Positions 48,259 to 57,496 of a DNA stretch of 64,000 nucleotides are shown here, one piece after another; position 1 is the stretch's first letter, and each line of letters begins with the position of its first letter. The stretch spans positions 3,552,001 to 3,616,000 of the forward strand of contig NZ_CP020330.1 of assembly GCF_002043005.1 (NCBI RefSeq), given 5' to 3'. The position numbers and the translations under genes were made by a program. The DNA is from Martelella mediterranea DSM 17316. GTDB lineage: Bacteria; Pseudomonadota; Alphaproteobacteria; Rhizobiales; Rhizobiaceae. The notes under the pieces were generated by a model, which worked only from the letters and a program-made list of their open reading frames with translations, searched no databases and was not told the origin of the DNA.

Positions 48259-48837
48259 CTATCGCTCGATCGTTCCGGTGCGCCGGATCTTCTTCTGCAG
48301 AAGAAGCACGCCGTAAAGCAGCGCCTCGGCGGTGGGCGGACAGCCCGGCACGTAGATATCGACCGGGACGACACGGTCGCAGCCGCGCACGACGGAATAG
48401 GAATAATGATAATAGCCGCCGCCATTGGCGCAGGAGCCCATGGAGATGACGTAGCGCGGCTCGGGCATCTGGTCATAGACCTTGCGCAGAGCGGGCGCCA
48501 TCTTGTTGGTCAGCGTGCCGGCGACGATCATCACGTCGGACTGGCGCGGCGAGGCGCGCGGGGCGAAGCCGAAGCGCTCGCAGTCATAGCGCGGCATCGA
48601 CATCTGCATCATCTCGACGGCGCAGCAGGCGAGGCCGAACTGCATCCACATCAGCGAACCGGTGCGCGCCCAGGTGATGAGCTGCGCCGAGGAGGTGACC
48701 AGAAAGCCCTTGTCGGCGAGCTCGTTGTTGATCTCGCCGAAGAATCGGTCATCGGCGCCAACGGGCTTGTTGGTCATCGGATCGACGACGCCCCGGGGCA
48801 CGGGCGCGACGAGCGTCTCGTTTTGGCTCACTCCCAT
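48259..48837 (-). CDS. nuoB: NADH-quinone oxidoreductase subunit B
   Basis: A 192-residue subunit holding the terminal N2 4Fe-4S cluster, with ligands Cys71-Cys72 ([10 protein letters not shown]), Cys136 ([17 protein letters not shown]) and Cys166 ([13 protein letters not shown]). The ATG at 48837 (MGVSQNETL) overlaps the end of nuoA by 10 bases; a start seven codons upstream lies deeper in nuoA and was rejected. Confidence 0.97.
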   Translation of the reverse strand: MGVSQNETLVAPVPRGVVDPMTNKPVGADDRFFGEINNELADKGFLVTSSAQLITWARTGSLMWMQFGLACCAVEMMQMSMPRYDCERFGFAPRASPRQSDVMIVAGTLTNKMAPALRKVYDQMPEPRYVISMGSCANGGGYYHYSYSVVRGCDRVVPVDIYVPGCPPTAEALLYGVLLLQKKIRRTGTIER

Positions 48838-49193
48838 TCGAGCGCTCCTTTCTTCCATTCATAGACGAAGCCGATGGTCAGCACGGCCAGGAACACCATC
48901 ATCGACCAGAAACCGAACCAGCCGATATCGCCGAACGACGCCGCCCAGGGAAACAGGAAGGCGACCTCGAGATCGAAGATGATGAACAGGATTGCCACGA
49001 GATAGAAGCGGATGTCGAACTTCATGCGCGCATCGTCGAAAGCATTGAAGCCGCACTCGTAGGCGGACAGCTTTTCCGCATCGGGCGCCTTGAAGGCCAG
49101 CGCGAAGGGCGCGACCATCAGGGCCAGCCCGATGATGAGACAGATAGCGATAAAGATGACGATCGGAATATAGGAACTGAGGACTTCAGCCAT
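48828..49193 (-). CDS. nuoA: NADH-quinone oxidoreductase subunit A
   Basis: A 121-residue, three-helix membrane subunit and first gene of the complex I operon. The conserved loop [44 protein letters not shown], containing the cysteine used as an active/deactive marker in mitochondrial ND3, is intact. The ATG at 49193 was preferred to a GTG three codons upstream. Confidence 0.97.
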   Translation of the reverse strand: MAEVLSSYIPIVIFIAICLIIGLALMVAPFALAFKAPDAEKLSAYECGFNAFDDARMKFDIRFYLVAILFIIFDLEVAFLFPWAASFGDIGWFGFWSMMVFLAVLTIGFVYEWKKGALEWE

Positions 49194-49539
49194 ATAAAAC
49201 ACCCTTGCCGTTTTGAGGCGCCCGGGTCAGCGCACCCGCAGGATAAACCGCGAGACCGAAAATTGATAGATGTCGGGGTCGTGACTAGCGCAGCCGGCGC
49301 GCTCGCGCAAGACGTTCAAACCCTTTTCGTCGCGCTGCAACAAAGTTTCAACCGCCCGCCATGATAAGCGGCGGGCCCGGCAGGCAAAGGCTGCGGCAAA
49401 TTGTTGCGGTTGTCATCTATTACGGAAAGAAGCGCGAAACGCGCAACGCGGTCCGAAACGAAGAATCGCACCAACGCGAGGCTATGAGAACAAGCCGCGC
49501 TATAAGCGCAAATTTCAGACCATCCTAGGAGAAGAAGAA
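49194..49539. other. Leader region of the nuo operon
   Basis: This 346-bp stretch between tRNA-Asp and nuoA holds no convincing gene. It must contain the nuo promoter on the minus strand, or the operon could be fed from the tRNA promoter. I do not see a confident -35/-10 pair. Confidence 0.5.
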
Positions 49540-49616
49540 TGGCGCGAGTGACGGGGCTCGAACCCGCGACCTCCGGCGTGACAGGCCGGCACTCTAACCA
49601 GCTGAGCTACACCCGC
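49540..49616 (-). tRNA. tRNA-Asp (anticodon GTC)
   Basis: On the minus strand the gene begins GCGGGTGTAGCTCAGCTGG and ends with CACTCGC, discriminator G and an encoded CCA. The anticodon loop CTGTCAC gives GTC. T-loop GGTTCGAGCC is intact. Length is 77 nt. Confidence 0.97.
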
Positions 49617-50055
49617 GCTTTTGCCGTTTCAGTTTCGAACCGCTTGTTTTCGAAGCGCTTCGTCTGTCGGCGTGAGCGGCTGTTTAAGGGGGTCGCCTGA
49701 AAGTGTCAAGCAGCTTGTCACGCATTTCTGATTTTTTTGCGATCGCCGTCCGGGACCTGTGCGAAACCGCCAAAATGCCGCGCCGCACGCCATCGCGAAA
49801 ACGCCGGCAAAACAGTCGAAATCGGCTCCTGAGTCGTAAACCACATAGCGAACCACCCTTCCGCAGCCCCAGCGCCAGCGCCGCCCCTCCCCGCGAAAAA
49901 CCCTGATGCGCATGAAGCCTGAAGCGCAAGACCGCTTATTCCCGCCGGGTTATGCATCGACCTCCGCGCCGGGCGTGAAAAAAATGACGAAAACCGTCGA
50001 AACCCTCTTGCGGTTTTGCCGCGATCCGCATATTTCACGCCTCACCAACGCGGTC
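49617..50055. other. Intergenic region between tRNA-Asp and tRNA-Val, no gene seen
   Basis: About 440 bp containing only short overlapping open frames on both strands, with arginine/proline/serine-rich translations and no ribosome-binding sites. Promoters for both divergent tRNA genes should lie here. Confidence 0.5.
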
Positions 50056-50131
50056 GGGCGATTAGCTCAGTTGGTAGAGCGCCTCGTTTACACCGAGGAT
50101 GTCGGGAGTTCGAGTCTCTCATCGCCCACCA
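50056..50131 (+). tRNA. tRNA-Val (anticodon TAC)
   Basis: The gene begins GGGCGATTAGCTCAGTTGG and ends ATCGCCC plus discriminator A and an encoded CCA. The anticodon TAC is at 50089-50091 within GTTTACAC. The T-arm GGAGTTCGAGTCTC is intact. Length is 76 nt. Confidence 0.97.
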
Positions 50132-50363
50132 TTCTTCTTCCTCCAGACATAGTTTTCGGATCAGCGGAGCCGAGCCTGCCTTGCGTCAGTCGACCTCTCG
50201 ACGGTGATTCAATCGCTGCGGAGCGTTTGATTCTTTTGCGATATTCTGCAGGTTTGCGCGGGAGAAGACTGCCGGGACATTGCCGCCGACAAGCAAAGAT
50301 TCCGGACCCATCTCGGTACCCAAATACACTATAAACGTTTTAAAAAATCAGACCGCTTCGGTA

Positions 50364-50381
50364 TTTGACCTTCCGGTCAAA
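50364..50381. repeat. Inverted repeat in an AT-rich stretch upstream of the zinc-ribbon gene
   Basis: TTTGACC-TTCC-GGTCAAA has 7-bp perfect arms. It lies about 100 bp before the small-protein gene in an AT-rich region (about 50325-50480) unlike its GC-rich surroundings. The rest of the 350 bp after tRNA-Val (50132-50481) shows no gene. Confidence 0.5.
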
Positions 50382-50481
50382 AAAAACCAGAAGAATATTG
50401 CGTTTATCATATCGTATTTCCGCAGTTCATATTGCTTACAATAGAAAACCATAATAAACTCCGCTGTGGAGGATCACTATT

Positions 50482-50709
50482 ATGGCACACTATAAATGCA
50501 ATGATTGCATGATGGTGCAGAACACCGGTCGCGTTTGCCGGCGTTGCGGGAGCTATAGTCTTTCTGCGCTTGAGACCCATGGTGGCGCTGTCACGGAGCG
50601 GGAGCGCAACACCCAGGTGCCAGCTGCAGCATCGTCCAACATGCCGGTATGGCTGTCATTTTTCGGAATTGCGGTTCTGACGTCCTATTTGCTGCTTTTC
50701 CACGTGTGA
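50482..50709 (+). CDS. Small zinc-ribbon membrane protein, function unknown
   Basis: A 75-residue protein. Cys6, Cys9, Cys19 and Cys22 (KCNDCMMVQNTGRVCRRCG) form a rubredoxin-like zinc ribbon. A polar linker follows, then one C-terminal transmembrane helix (about 54-73, MPVWLSFFGIAVLTSYLLLF). This would be a tail-anchored protein with its zinc ribbon in the cytoplasm. GGAGGA lies ten bases before the ATG. The upstream DNA is AT-rich. No neighbour suggests a role; I do not recognise the family. Confidence 0.75.
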   Translation: MAHYKCNDCMMVQNTGRVCRRCGSYSLSALETHGGAVTERERNTQVPAAASSNMPVWLSFFGIAVLTSYLLLFHV

Positions 50710-51056
50710 CGCCCGCCGCATGCCATGTCCGCCGCAGGGAAACCTGGCGCGGACCGTCAGGGCTTTGTTTGCTCGTCAATTGGTTACGGGGCCGCACCAG
50801 AGTGTCGGCGAGACAGTGAAGACCGGGTTTTCGGTCAAGCTGCGTTTCAGGCTTCGGCGATCCGACCCGCCAGGACAAACGGTGCGCGGCAGCGGGCGAT
50901 GCCTGCTGCGTCTGATGATGCCGTGTCTGAGGCAATCGTGATCGACCGGCGCTTCCGCTGCGCATACGCCGCCACGGCTAGCGTCTCAGTCAACAGAGAT
51001 ACGGAGCCGGGTCGCGCCTTCAGGCCCCCCGCTGGCATCAGCGAGTCGGGGTAGCC
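50710..51056. other. Intergenic region, no gene seen
   Basis: About 350 bp between the zinc-ribbon gene and the hlyU-like gene. Only short frames with no ribosome-binding site or recognisable translation are present. Confidence 0.45.
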
Positions 51057-51383
51057 TCAGGCCGTGCGGCTCTTCGCGCCGTCGGAAAACAGCGACCTGC
51101 CGTTCTGGTCGATGATCTGCTTGCCCTTGCGGAAGGTCCACTCAATCGCCTCGTCCTGGGAAGAAAACAGGTCGGCGCGGATGAAGGTCCGGGTCAGCGT
51201 CTCGTCGTTCACCTCTTTCTCGATCCGGCCCTGAAGCCGATACTGCGCGCCTTCCTTCACCGGTTCGGCGAAGATGATGCAGTCCTCATGGACGATCGAT
51301 TTCACCGCCTGCTCGTTCTCCCGCCCCTCGCCGGCGCCGCCGCCCGAAAACAATGAGCCGATCCGAGAAAAAAACGATGCCAT
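51057..51383 (-). CDS. HlyU-family protein
   Basis: A 108-residue small protein of the HlyU family. The N-terminus MASFFSRIGSLFSGGG, the core CIIFAEPVKEGAQYRLQGRIEKEV and the C-terminal half ending FSDGAKSRTA fit the family. In Vibrio HlyU is a haemolysin activator with an ArsR fold, but the short alphaproteobacterial homologues are not linked to haemolysins and their role is unknown. The ATG at 51383 was preferred to a TTG two codons upstream. It follows ilvA on the same strand by 61 bp. Confidence 0.75.
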   Translation of the reverse strand: MASFFSRIGSLFSGGGAGEGRENEQAVKSIVHEDCIIFAEPVKEGAQYRLQGRIEKEVNDETLTRTFIRADLFSSQDEAIEWTFRKGKQIIDQNGRSLFSDGAKSRTA

Positions 51384-51444
51384 CTTCAAAACTCCCTTTT
51401 TTGTCTTTCTAGCCGATCGGCGATTGCCGCGCCAGCACTGCCCG

Positions 51445-52695
51445 TCAGATGATCAGGTTTGCCAGAATTTCGTTCTCTGTAATATCCTGATATTTCAATC
51501 CGTTGCTTGCAAGATTTTCAAACAGGACATGAAAGTTTTCCGGACGCGAGGTTTCGATCCCGATCAGGATCGAGCCGAAATTGCGCGCCGATTTCTTGAG
51601 ATATTCGAACCGCGCGATATCGTCGTCAGGGCCCAGCAGGCCGAGGAAATCCTTCAGCGCGCCGGGGCGCTGCGGCAGGCGCAGGACTAGGTATTTCTTC
51701 AGCCCCGAATAGCGCATCGCCCGCTCCTTGACGTCCGGCAGTCGATCGAAATCGAAATTGCCGCCGGAGACGAGCGCTACGATCTTCCGGCCGCGCACCT
51801 TGTCCGCCGGCAGCCTTGAAAGCGCGGTCAGCGCCAGCGCGCCCGCCGGCTCCAGCACCACGCCCTCGACATTCAGCATTTCGCTCATGGTCACGCACAG
51901 CGCATTTTCCGGCACCGCCATCACCTGATCCGGCGAAAGCCGCCTGAGCGCCTCGAAATTGGCATCGCCGATCCGGGCGACGGCCGCGCCATCCACAAAA
52001 TTGTCGACGTCCTCGAGCGTCACGATCTCGCCGGCGGCAAGCGAACGCTTCAGGCTCGGCGCGCCTTCCGGCTCGGCGAACAGATAGGCGTCATCCGGCA
52101 GGCGATCGGAGAAATAGCTTGTTATCCCTGCCGACAGCCCGCCGCCGCCGACCGGCATCACGATCAGATCGGGCAGGCCCTCGCCTTCCGGCCAGGCATC
52201 CTCGATCTCGCTTGCCACCGTCGCCTGTCCCTCGATGATATCGGGATCGTCGAAGGGCGGCACCATGATGCCGTCGTGATCCGCGGCGAATTTGCGGGCG
52301 GCGGAATAGCAGACATCGAAGATATCGCCGACCAGTTCGATGCGGATGAAGCCCTCGCCGAAGGTACGGGTCTTGTCGATCTTCTGCTGCGGCGTCGTGA
52401 CCGGCATGAAGACCACGCCCTGAACACCGAAATGCCGGCAGCAGAACGCGAAGCCCTGGGCGTGATTGCCGGCCGAGGCGCAGACGAACACTTTCGAGGC
52501 CCCGTCGCCGCCCATCCGCTTGCGCATGAAATTGAAGGCGCCACGCAGCTTGTAGGAGCGCACCGGCGACAGATCCTCGCGCTTCAGATAGACGTCCGCT
52601 TCGAACTTCGCGCTCAGATGGGCGTTGCGCTGCAACGGCGTCGCTTCGAAGAGATCTCTCAGCGCGGTCTTGGCTGCTATCACGTTGTCGCGCAT
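51445..52695 (-). CDS. ilvA: Threonine dehydratase (biosynthetic, short form)
   Basis: A 416-residue PLP enzyme that deaminates threonine to 2-oxobutyrate for isoleucine synthesis. The PLP lysine is Lys49 in SPVRSYKLRGAFNF; the phosphate-binding glycine loop is VMPVGGGGLSAGI; ASAGNHAQGFAF is the substrate loop. The C-terminal 90 residues (LVLRLPQRPGALKDFLGLLGPDDDIARFEYLKK) form a single ACT-like regulatory domain, as in short IlvA proteins. The ATG at 52695 was chosen; an upstream TTG would add 16 residues without a good ribosome site. Confidence 0.94.
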   Translation of the reverse strand: MRDNVIAAKTALRDLFEATPLQRNAHLSAKFEADVYLKREDLSPVRSYKLRGAFNFMRKRMGGDGASKVFVCASAGNHAQGFAFCCRHFGVQGVVFMPVTTPQQKIDKTRTFGEGFIRIELVGDIFDVCYSAARKFAADHDGIMVPPFDDPDIIEGQATVASEIEDAWPEGEGLPDLIVMPVGGGGLSAGITSYFSDRLPDDAYLFAEPEGAPSLKRSLAAGEIVTLEDVDNFVDGAAVARIGDANFEALRRLSPDQVMAVPENALCVTMSEMLNVEGVVLEPAGALALTALSRLPADKVRGRKIVALVSGGNFDFDRLPDVKERAMRYSGLKKYLVLRLPQRPGALKDFLGLLGPDDDIARFEYLKKSARNFGSILIGIETSRPENFHVLFENLASNGLKYQDITENEILANLII

Positions 52696-52798
52696 TTCCT
52701 GCTTCCCATTGAGTTTGTCCTGTGACACCGCTATGGCATACAAACCGGGTCACGAAAAAGCCCGTATCTGACAAGAAAGTATGACAGGGAACTGACCC

Positions 52799-54253
52799 TT
52801 GAACGCCACGCTTCTGCGGTCTGCCTTCTATATCGCGGCAATTTGCGGCATTTATCTCGCGGCCGCGATGTTCGTTCCGGCCATGGTCGACCTCTATTAC
52901 GGCAATGCCGACTGGCAGGTCTTCGCCCTTTGCGGCTTCATGGTGGGCGGGACAAGCGCCGTTACCGCGGTTGCCATGCGCGGCAATCCGCCGCCCTTCA
53001 GCCGGCGTCTCGGCTTCTTCCTGGTCAACCTCTTGTGGATGACCTTCGCGCTTGTCGGCGCGATCCCGATCTATCTCGCAAGCGGCGAACTGACCTTCGC
53101 CCAGTCGCTGTTCGAATCGGTTTCGGCGATCACCACCACCGGCTCCACGGTTCTGACCGGCCTCGATCAGGCGGCGCCCGGCCTTCTTCTGTGGCGCTCG
53201 CTGCTGCAGTGGATGGGCGGCATCGGCATCGTCGCGCTCGGCCTGTTCATCCTGCCGTTTCTGAGAATCGGCGGCATGGCCTTCTTCAAGATGGAATCCT
53301 CGGATACCGGCGACAAGCCGTTCGCCCGCATGGCAAGCTTCACCCGGGCGTTTCTGGCGATCTATCTCGGCATCACGCTGTTATGCGCGATCTGCTACGG
53401 CTTTGCCGGCATGTCGCAGTTCGATGCCTTCAACCACGCGCTGACGACGGTGGCGACCGGCGGCTTTTCCACCCATGACGCCTCGTTCGGTTATTTCGAC
53501 AGCCCGGCGCTCTTGTGGATCTCGACCTTCTTCATGACGCTGTGCAGCCTGCCGTTCTCGATCCTGATCCTGTTCGTGGTGCGCGGCCGGCTCGATTCGC
53601 TGCGCGATCCGCAGATCATGCTGTTCCTGACCTATCTTTTCGTGGCGGTGTTCCTGCTCTCGCTCTATATCAGCCTCAACGACCAGATGGACTTCCTCAC
53701 GGCGCTGACGCAGTCGGCGTTCAACGTCTCGTCGATCCTGTCGACCACGGGCTACGCCAGCACCGACTATTCGCAATGGGGCGCCTTCGCCGTGGTGCTG
53801 GTATTCTTCCTCACCTTCATGGGCGGCTGCTCGGGCTCGACGGCGGGCGGCATAAAATCCTACCGGTTCCTGATCCTTTTCAACATGCTCAGGACCGGCA
53901 TGAAGAAACTGATCTATCCGAATGCGGTCTATTCGATCCGCTACGGCCGGCTCAGCGTCGATTCGGAGACCCAGCGCGCCGTCTCGATGTTCTTCACCGC
54001 CTATATCCTGCTCTGGGCCTTCGGCAGCCTTGGCATGTCGCTGCTCGGCTACGACCTTATAACGTCGACCACCGCCGTGCTGACCGCGCTCTCCAATGTC
54101 GGCCCAGGCCTTGGCGATATCATCGGGCCGGCAGGCAATTTCTCGACCTTCGCCGATCCCGAGCTCTGCCTTCTGGCAATCATGATGCTGCTCGGCCGTC
54201 TGGAAATCCTGACCGTGGTCGTGGTGCTGATGCCGATGTACTGGCGCGGCTGA
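52799..54253 (+). CDS. trkH: TrkH-family potassium uptake protein
   Basis: A 484-residue inner-membrane K+ channel/transporter subunit with four pore repeats. Selectivity-filter regions are visible as AITTTGSTVLTG, TTVATGGFSTHD, SSILSTTGYASTDY and TALSNVGPGLGDI. The conserved GGCSGSTAGGIKSYR with the membrane-facing lysine/arginine is present. It needs the peripheral TrkA subunit, which is not in the window. The start is a TTG at 52799, supported by AGGGA eight bases upstream; no in-frame ATG is available before the first helix. Confidence 0.94.
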   Translation: MNATLLRSAFYIAAICGIYLAAAMFVPAMVDLYYGNADWQVFALCGFMVGGTSAVTAVAMRGNPPPFSRRLGFFLVNLLWMTFALVGAIPIYLASGELTFAQSLFESVSAITTTGSTVLTGLDQAAPGLLLWRSLLQWMGGIGIVALGLFILPFLRIGGMAFFKMESSDTGDKPFARMASFTRAFLAIYLGITLLCAICYGFAGMSQFDAFNHALTTVATGGFSTHDASFGYFDSPALLWISTFFMTLCSLPFSILILFVVRGRLDSLRDPQIMLFLTYLFVAVFLLSLYISLNDQMDFLTALTQSAFNVSSILSTTGYASTDYSQWGAFAVVLVFFLTFMGGCSGSTAGGIKSYRFLILFNMLRTGMKKLIYPNAVYSIRYGRLSVDSETQRAVSMFFTAYILLWAFGSLGMSLLGYDLITSTTAVLTALSNVGPGLGDIIGPAGNFSTFADPELCLLAIMMLLGRLEILTVVVVLMPMYWRG

Positions 54254-54361
54254 GGCCTGCCGCCAGACCGGGAAAATCGAAAAACCATGTCGCCTCGCGT
54301 TGCAACATCGTTTATGGAACCGAACAACGTCTGAAAAACCAAAGCGGGATGCTCACGTCTC

Positions 54362-56596
54362 ATGACCCTTTCGAACAGCCAGGTCATCACCCCGGAACTG
54401 ATCGCGGCCCACGGGCTGAAGCCTGATGAATACGAGCGGATATTGTCGCTGATCGGCCGCGAGCCGAGCTATACCGAACTCGGCATCTTCTCGGCGATGT
54501 GGAACGAGCACTGCTCCTACAAATCCTCCAAGCGCTGGCTGCGCACGCTGCCGACCACCGGTCGCCGCGTCATCCAGGGACCGGGCGAGAACGCCGGCGT
54601 CGTCGATATCGATGACGGCGATTGCGTCGTATTCAAGATGGAGAGCCACAACCACCCCTCCTATATCGAGCCCTATCAGGGGGCCGCGACCGGCGTCGGC
54701 GGCATCCTGCGCGACATATTCACCATGGGCGCGCGCCCCGTCGCCGCCATGAATGCGCTGCGCTTCGGCGCGCCCGACCACCCGAAAACGCGCCACCTCG
54801 TTTCCGGCGTCGTCGCCGGCGTCGGCGGCTATGGCAACTCCTTCGGCGTTCCGACGGTTGGCGGCGAGGTCGAGTTCGACGCGCGCTACAATGGCAACAA
54901 TCTCGTCAACGCATTCGCGGCCGGCATCGCGAAATCCGATTCGATCTTCTATTCCGAGGCCAAGGGCGTCGGCCTGCCGGTCGTCTATCTCGGCGCCAAG
55001 ACCGGCCGCGACGGCGTCGGCGGCGCGACCATGGCATCGGCCGAATTCGACGAGGATATCGAGGAGAAGCGCCCGACCGTGCAGGTCGGCGACCCCTTCA
55101 CCGAAAAATGCCTGCTCGAGGCCTGCATGGAACTGATGCAGACCGGCGCGGTGATCGCGATCCAGGACATGGGCGCGGCCGGTCTCACCTGTTCGGCCGT
55201 GGAAATGGGCGCCAAGGGCAATCTCGGCATCGAGCTCGACCTCAACCGCGTGCCGGTGCGCGAGGAAAACATGACGGCCTACGAGATGATGCTCTCGGAA
55301 AGCCAGGAACGCATGCTGATGGTGCTCGACCCCGAAAAGGAAGAGGTCGCCGAGGCGATCTTCCGCAAATGGGGCCTCGATTTCGCGATCGTCGGCAAGA
55401 CCACGGACGACCTGCGCTTCCGCGTGTTCCACAACAACGAGGAAGTCGCCAACCTGCCGATCAAGGATCTCGGCGACCAGGCGCCGGAATATGACCGCCC
55501 CTGGCGCGAGCCCGATACCCGCGGCACCCTGCCCGCCCATCTGGTCGAGGCGCCCGCCGATTACAACGCGGCGCTTCTGAAGATCGTCGGCGGCCCGAAC
55601 CAGTCGAGCCGGCGCTGGGTCTACGAGCAGTATGACACGCTGATCCAGGGCAATTCGCTGCAGCTTCCCGGCGGCGATGCCGGCGTGATCCGCGTCGACG
55701 GCCACCCGACAAAGGCGTTGGCCTTTTCCTGCGATGTGACCCCGCATTATGTCGAGGCCAACCCGTTCGAGGGCGGCAAGCAGGCGGTTGCCGAGTGCTG
55801 GCGCAACATCACCGCGACCGGCGCGGAGCCGCTGGCTTCGACCGACAACCTCAATTTCGGCAATCCCGAAAAGCCGGAGATCATGGGCCAGCTCGTCAAG
55901 GCGATCGAGGGCATCGGCGAGGCCTGCCGCGCGCTCGATTTCCCGATCGTCTCGGGCAATGTCTCGCTCTACAACGAGACCAATGGCGAGGCGATCCTGC
56001 CGACGCCGACCATCGGTGGCGTGGGCCTCCTTGCCGACTGGCGCAAGATGGCGCGGATCGGCTCGTTTTCCGAGGGCGACCACGTGATTCTGATCGGCAA
56101 TGACGGCGAGCATCTCGGCGCGTCGGCCTATATGCGCGACGTGCTCGGCCTCGTGGACGGCCCCGCGCCGGCGGTCGACCTCCATCTCGAGCGCCGCACC
56201 GGCGATTTCGTGCGATCGGCGATCAATAACGGTCAGGTCACCGCCTGCCACGATATTTCGGCGGGCGGCCTCGCGGTGGCGCTTGCGGAAATGTGCATGG
56301 ACGCCGGAAAGGGCATGGAGATCAGCATCGCCCAGGCGCGTGGTTCCGCCCATGCCCTGCTCTTTGGCGAGGATCAGGCGCGCTACGTCATCACCGTGCC
56401 GGCGCAATACGGCAATTTCGTCTGCGCCTCGGCGGAAGGCAGCGCCATCGCGTTCCGCAGGCTCGGAACCGTCAAGGGCGAAGCGCTCGTGATCGACGAT
56501 CTTGTTACCTTGCCCGTCGAGGAGTTGCGCACCGCCCACGAAATGTGGTTCCCTCGCTTCATGGCCGCCGCGGGCGGCGACAACCAGTCGGCATAA
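54362..56596 (+). CDS. purL: Phosphoribosylformylglycinamidine synthase subunit PurL
   Basis: A 744-residue small-type PurL (FGAM synthase II) of purine synthesis, acting with separate PurS and PurQ. Motifs: [15 protein letters not shown] with the catalytic histidine near the N-terminus, [39 protein letters not shown] and the C-terminal [18 protein letters not shown]. The AIR-synthase-related domains are duplicated, as expected. Its end contains the first copy of an 18-nt tandem repeat. It heads a purL-bolA-grxD cluster. Confidence 0.97.
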   Translation: MTLSNSQVITPELIAAHGLKPDEYERILSLIGREPSYTELGIFSAMWNEHCSYKSSKRWLRTLPTTGRRVIQGPGENAGVVDIDDGDCVVFKMESHNHPSYIEPYQGAATGVGGILRDIFTMGARPVAAMNALRFGAPDHPKTRHLVSGVVAGVGGYGNSFGVPTVGGEVEFDARYNGNNLVNAFAAGIAKSDSIFYSEAKGVGLPVVYLGAKTGRDGVGGATMASAEFDEDIEEKRPTVQVGDPFTEKCLLEACMELMQTGAVIAIQDMGAAGLTCSAVEMGAKGNLGIELDLNRVPVREENMTAYEMMLSESQERMLMVLDPEKEEVAEAIFRKWGLDFAIVGKTTDDLRFRVFHNNEEVANLPIKDLGDQAPEYDRPWREPDTRGTLPAHLVEAPADYNAALLKIVGGPNQSSRRWVYEQYDTLIQGNSLQLPGGDAGVIRVDGHPTKALAFSCDVTPHYVEANPFEGGKQAVAECWRNITATGAEPLASTDNLNFGNPEKPEIMGQLVKAIEGIGEACRALDFPIVSGNVSLYNETNGEAILPTPTIGGVGLLADWRKMARIGSFSEGDHVILIGNDGEHLGASAYMRDVLGLVDGPAPAVDLHLERRTGDFVRSAINNGQVTACHDISAGGLAVALAEMCMDAGKGMEISIAQARGSAHALLFGEDQARYVITVPAQYGNFVCASAEGSAIAFRRLGTVKGEALVIDDLVTLPVEELRTAHEMWFPRFMAAAGGDNQSA

Positions 56597-56631
56597 GATC
56601 GGCAGTCGGCACAAGATCGGCAGCCGGCATG
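56585..56631 (+). repeat. 18-nt tandem repeat across the purL stop codon
   Basis: Two nearly identical 18-nt units (CAGTCGGCATAAGATCGG, then the same with C for T at position 10) and a partial third run from the last codons of purL into the gap before bolA. Each copy could supply a TAA or TAA-like end in the purL frame. Confidence 0.75.
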
Positions 56632-56660
56632 AGAACGACATCCATCGAGGAGCATTCAAA

Positions 56661-56894
56661 ATGGCGATGAGCGCGGGCGAAATCGAAGACATGATCAAGG
56701 CCGCCCTTCCCGACGCCAGCGTCACGATCAGGGACCTGGCCGGCGACGGCGACCATTTCGCGGCCGAAGTCGTATCGGAAAGCTTTCGGGGCAAGACAAG
56801 GGTGCAGCAGCACCAGATGGTCTACGACGCCCTGAAGGGCAATATGGGCGGCGTGCTGCACGCGCTGGCGCTGCAGACCTCCGCGCCGCAATAG
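56661..56894 (+). CDS. BolA-family protein (BolA2/IbaG type)
   Basis: A 77-residue BolA-like protein. The family core FRGKTRVQQHQMVYDALKG is present, with His51 as the residue that co-ligates a 2Fe-2S cluster in BolA-glutaredoxin heterodimers. The short length matches the BolA2/Fra2-like group rather than E. coli BolA. AGGAG precedes the ATG. Its neighbour encodes the CGFS monothiol glutaredoxin that is its expected partner in iron-sulfur trafficking and iron sensing. Confidence 0.93.
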   Translation: MAMSAGEIEDMIKAALPDASVTIRDLAGDGDHFAAEVVSESFRGKTRVQQHQMVYDALKGNMGGVLHALALQTSAPQ

Positions 56895-57023
56895 TGACGC
56901 GGCAACCATTCGGCTTTCGCTCAATTCCTCGCGTGGCGGGGTTGGCGAAAGTCAATCGATCGATTATATGCTGAAAGCAAATAAACGCTACGGACCTTGA
57001 ACCCGTATGTGAAAGGATTGCAC

Positions 57024-57356
57024 ATGAGTGACATTCAGACTGCCATCAAGAATGAAGTCGACAGCAACGATGTGGTGCTCTTCATGAAGGGAACCCCGCA
57101 GTTCCCGCAGTGTGGCTTCTCCGGACAGGTCGTCCAGATTCTCGATTATCTCGGCGTCGACTACAAGGGCGTCAACGTGCTGGCCGACGGCGATCTGCGC
57201 CAGGGCATCAAGGATTTTTCCAACTGGCCGACGATCCCGCAGCTTTACGTCAAGGGCGAGTTCCTCGGCGGCTGCGATATCATCCGGGAAATGTTCCAGG
57301 CCGGCGAGCTTCAGGAACATCTTACCTCCAAGGGCGTGGCCGTTCGCGCCGCCTGA
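57024..57356 (+). CDS. grxD: Monothiol glutaredoxin (CGFS type)
   Basis: A 110-residue Grx4/Grx5-like protein with the active-site CGFS at residues 30-33 ([12 protein letters not shown]), the glutathione-binding [19 protein letters not shown], and a typical C-terminus. These proteins bind a glutathione-ligated 2Fe-2S cluster as homodimers or with BolA, and act in cluster delivery. AAGGA precedes the ATG. Downstream, a strong hairpin ends the purL-bolA-grxD unit. Confidence 0.96.
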   Translation: MSDIQTAIKNEVDSNDVVLFMKGTPQFPQCGFSGQVVQILDYLGVDYKGVNVLADGDLRQGIKDFSNWPTIPQLYVKGEFLGGCDIIREMFQAGELQEHLTSKGVAVRAA

Positions 57357-57450
57357 GGCGATCCCGGTAGACATTGCAGTTTTTGGGGCGGTTTTCGGGC
57401 GCGTTTTTTTTTGCCGCGCCCGCCCCTGTATGAGCTCACGGAATTGACCG

Positions 57451-57480
57451 GGCGCCGCGGCAGCGGCGCCTTCTTTTGCT
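57451..57480 (+). terminator. Terminator after grxD
   Basis: GGCGCCGC-GGCA-GCGGCGCC is a perfect 8-bp stem followed by TTCTTTT. It lies just upstream of the exporter start. A second hairpin, GGGCGCG-T9GC-CGCGCCC, precedes it at about 57397-57421. Confidence 0.75.
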
Positions 57481-57496
57481 TTCAGGATTAGTTGTT

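Noticed and set aside
49629..50038. Several overlapping 60-100-codon frames between the two tRNA genes
   Set aside because: Different frames overlap on both strands, none has a ribosome site, and translations are low-complexity.
50591..51054. Short frames on both strands around the zinc-ribbon gene
   Set aside because: They overlap each other or the better-supported gene and look like chance frames.
54353..56794. An 813-codon minus-strand frame
   Set aside because: Antisense to purL and bolA; no recognisable domain or ribosome site.
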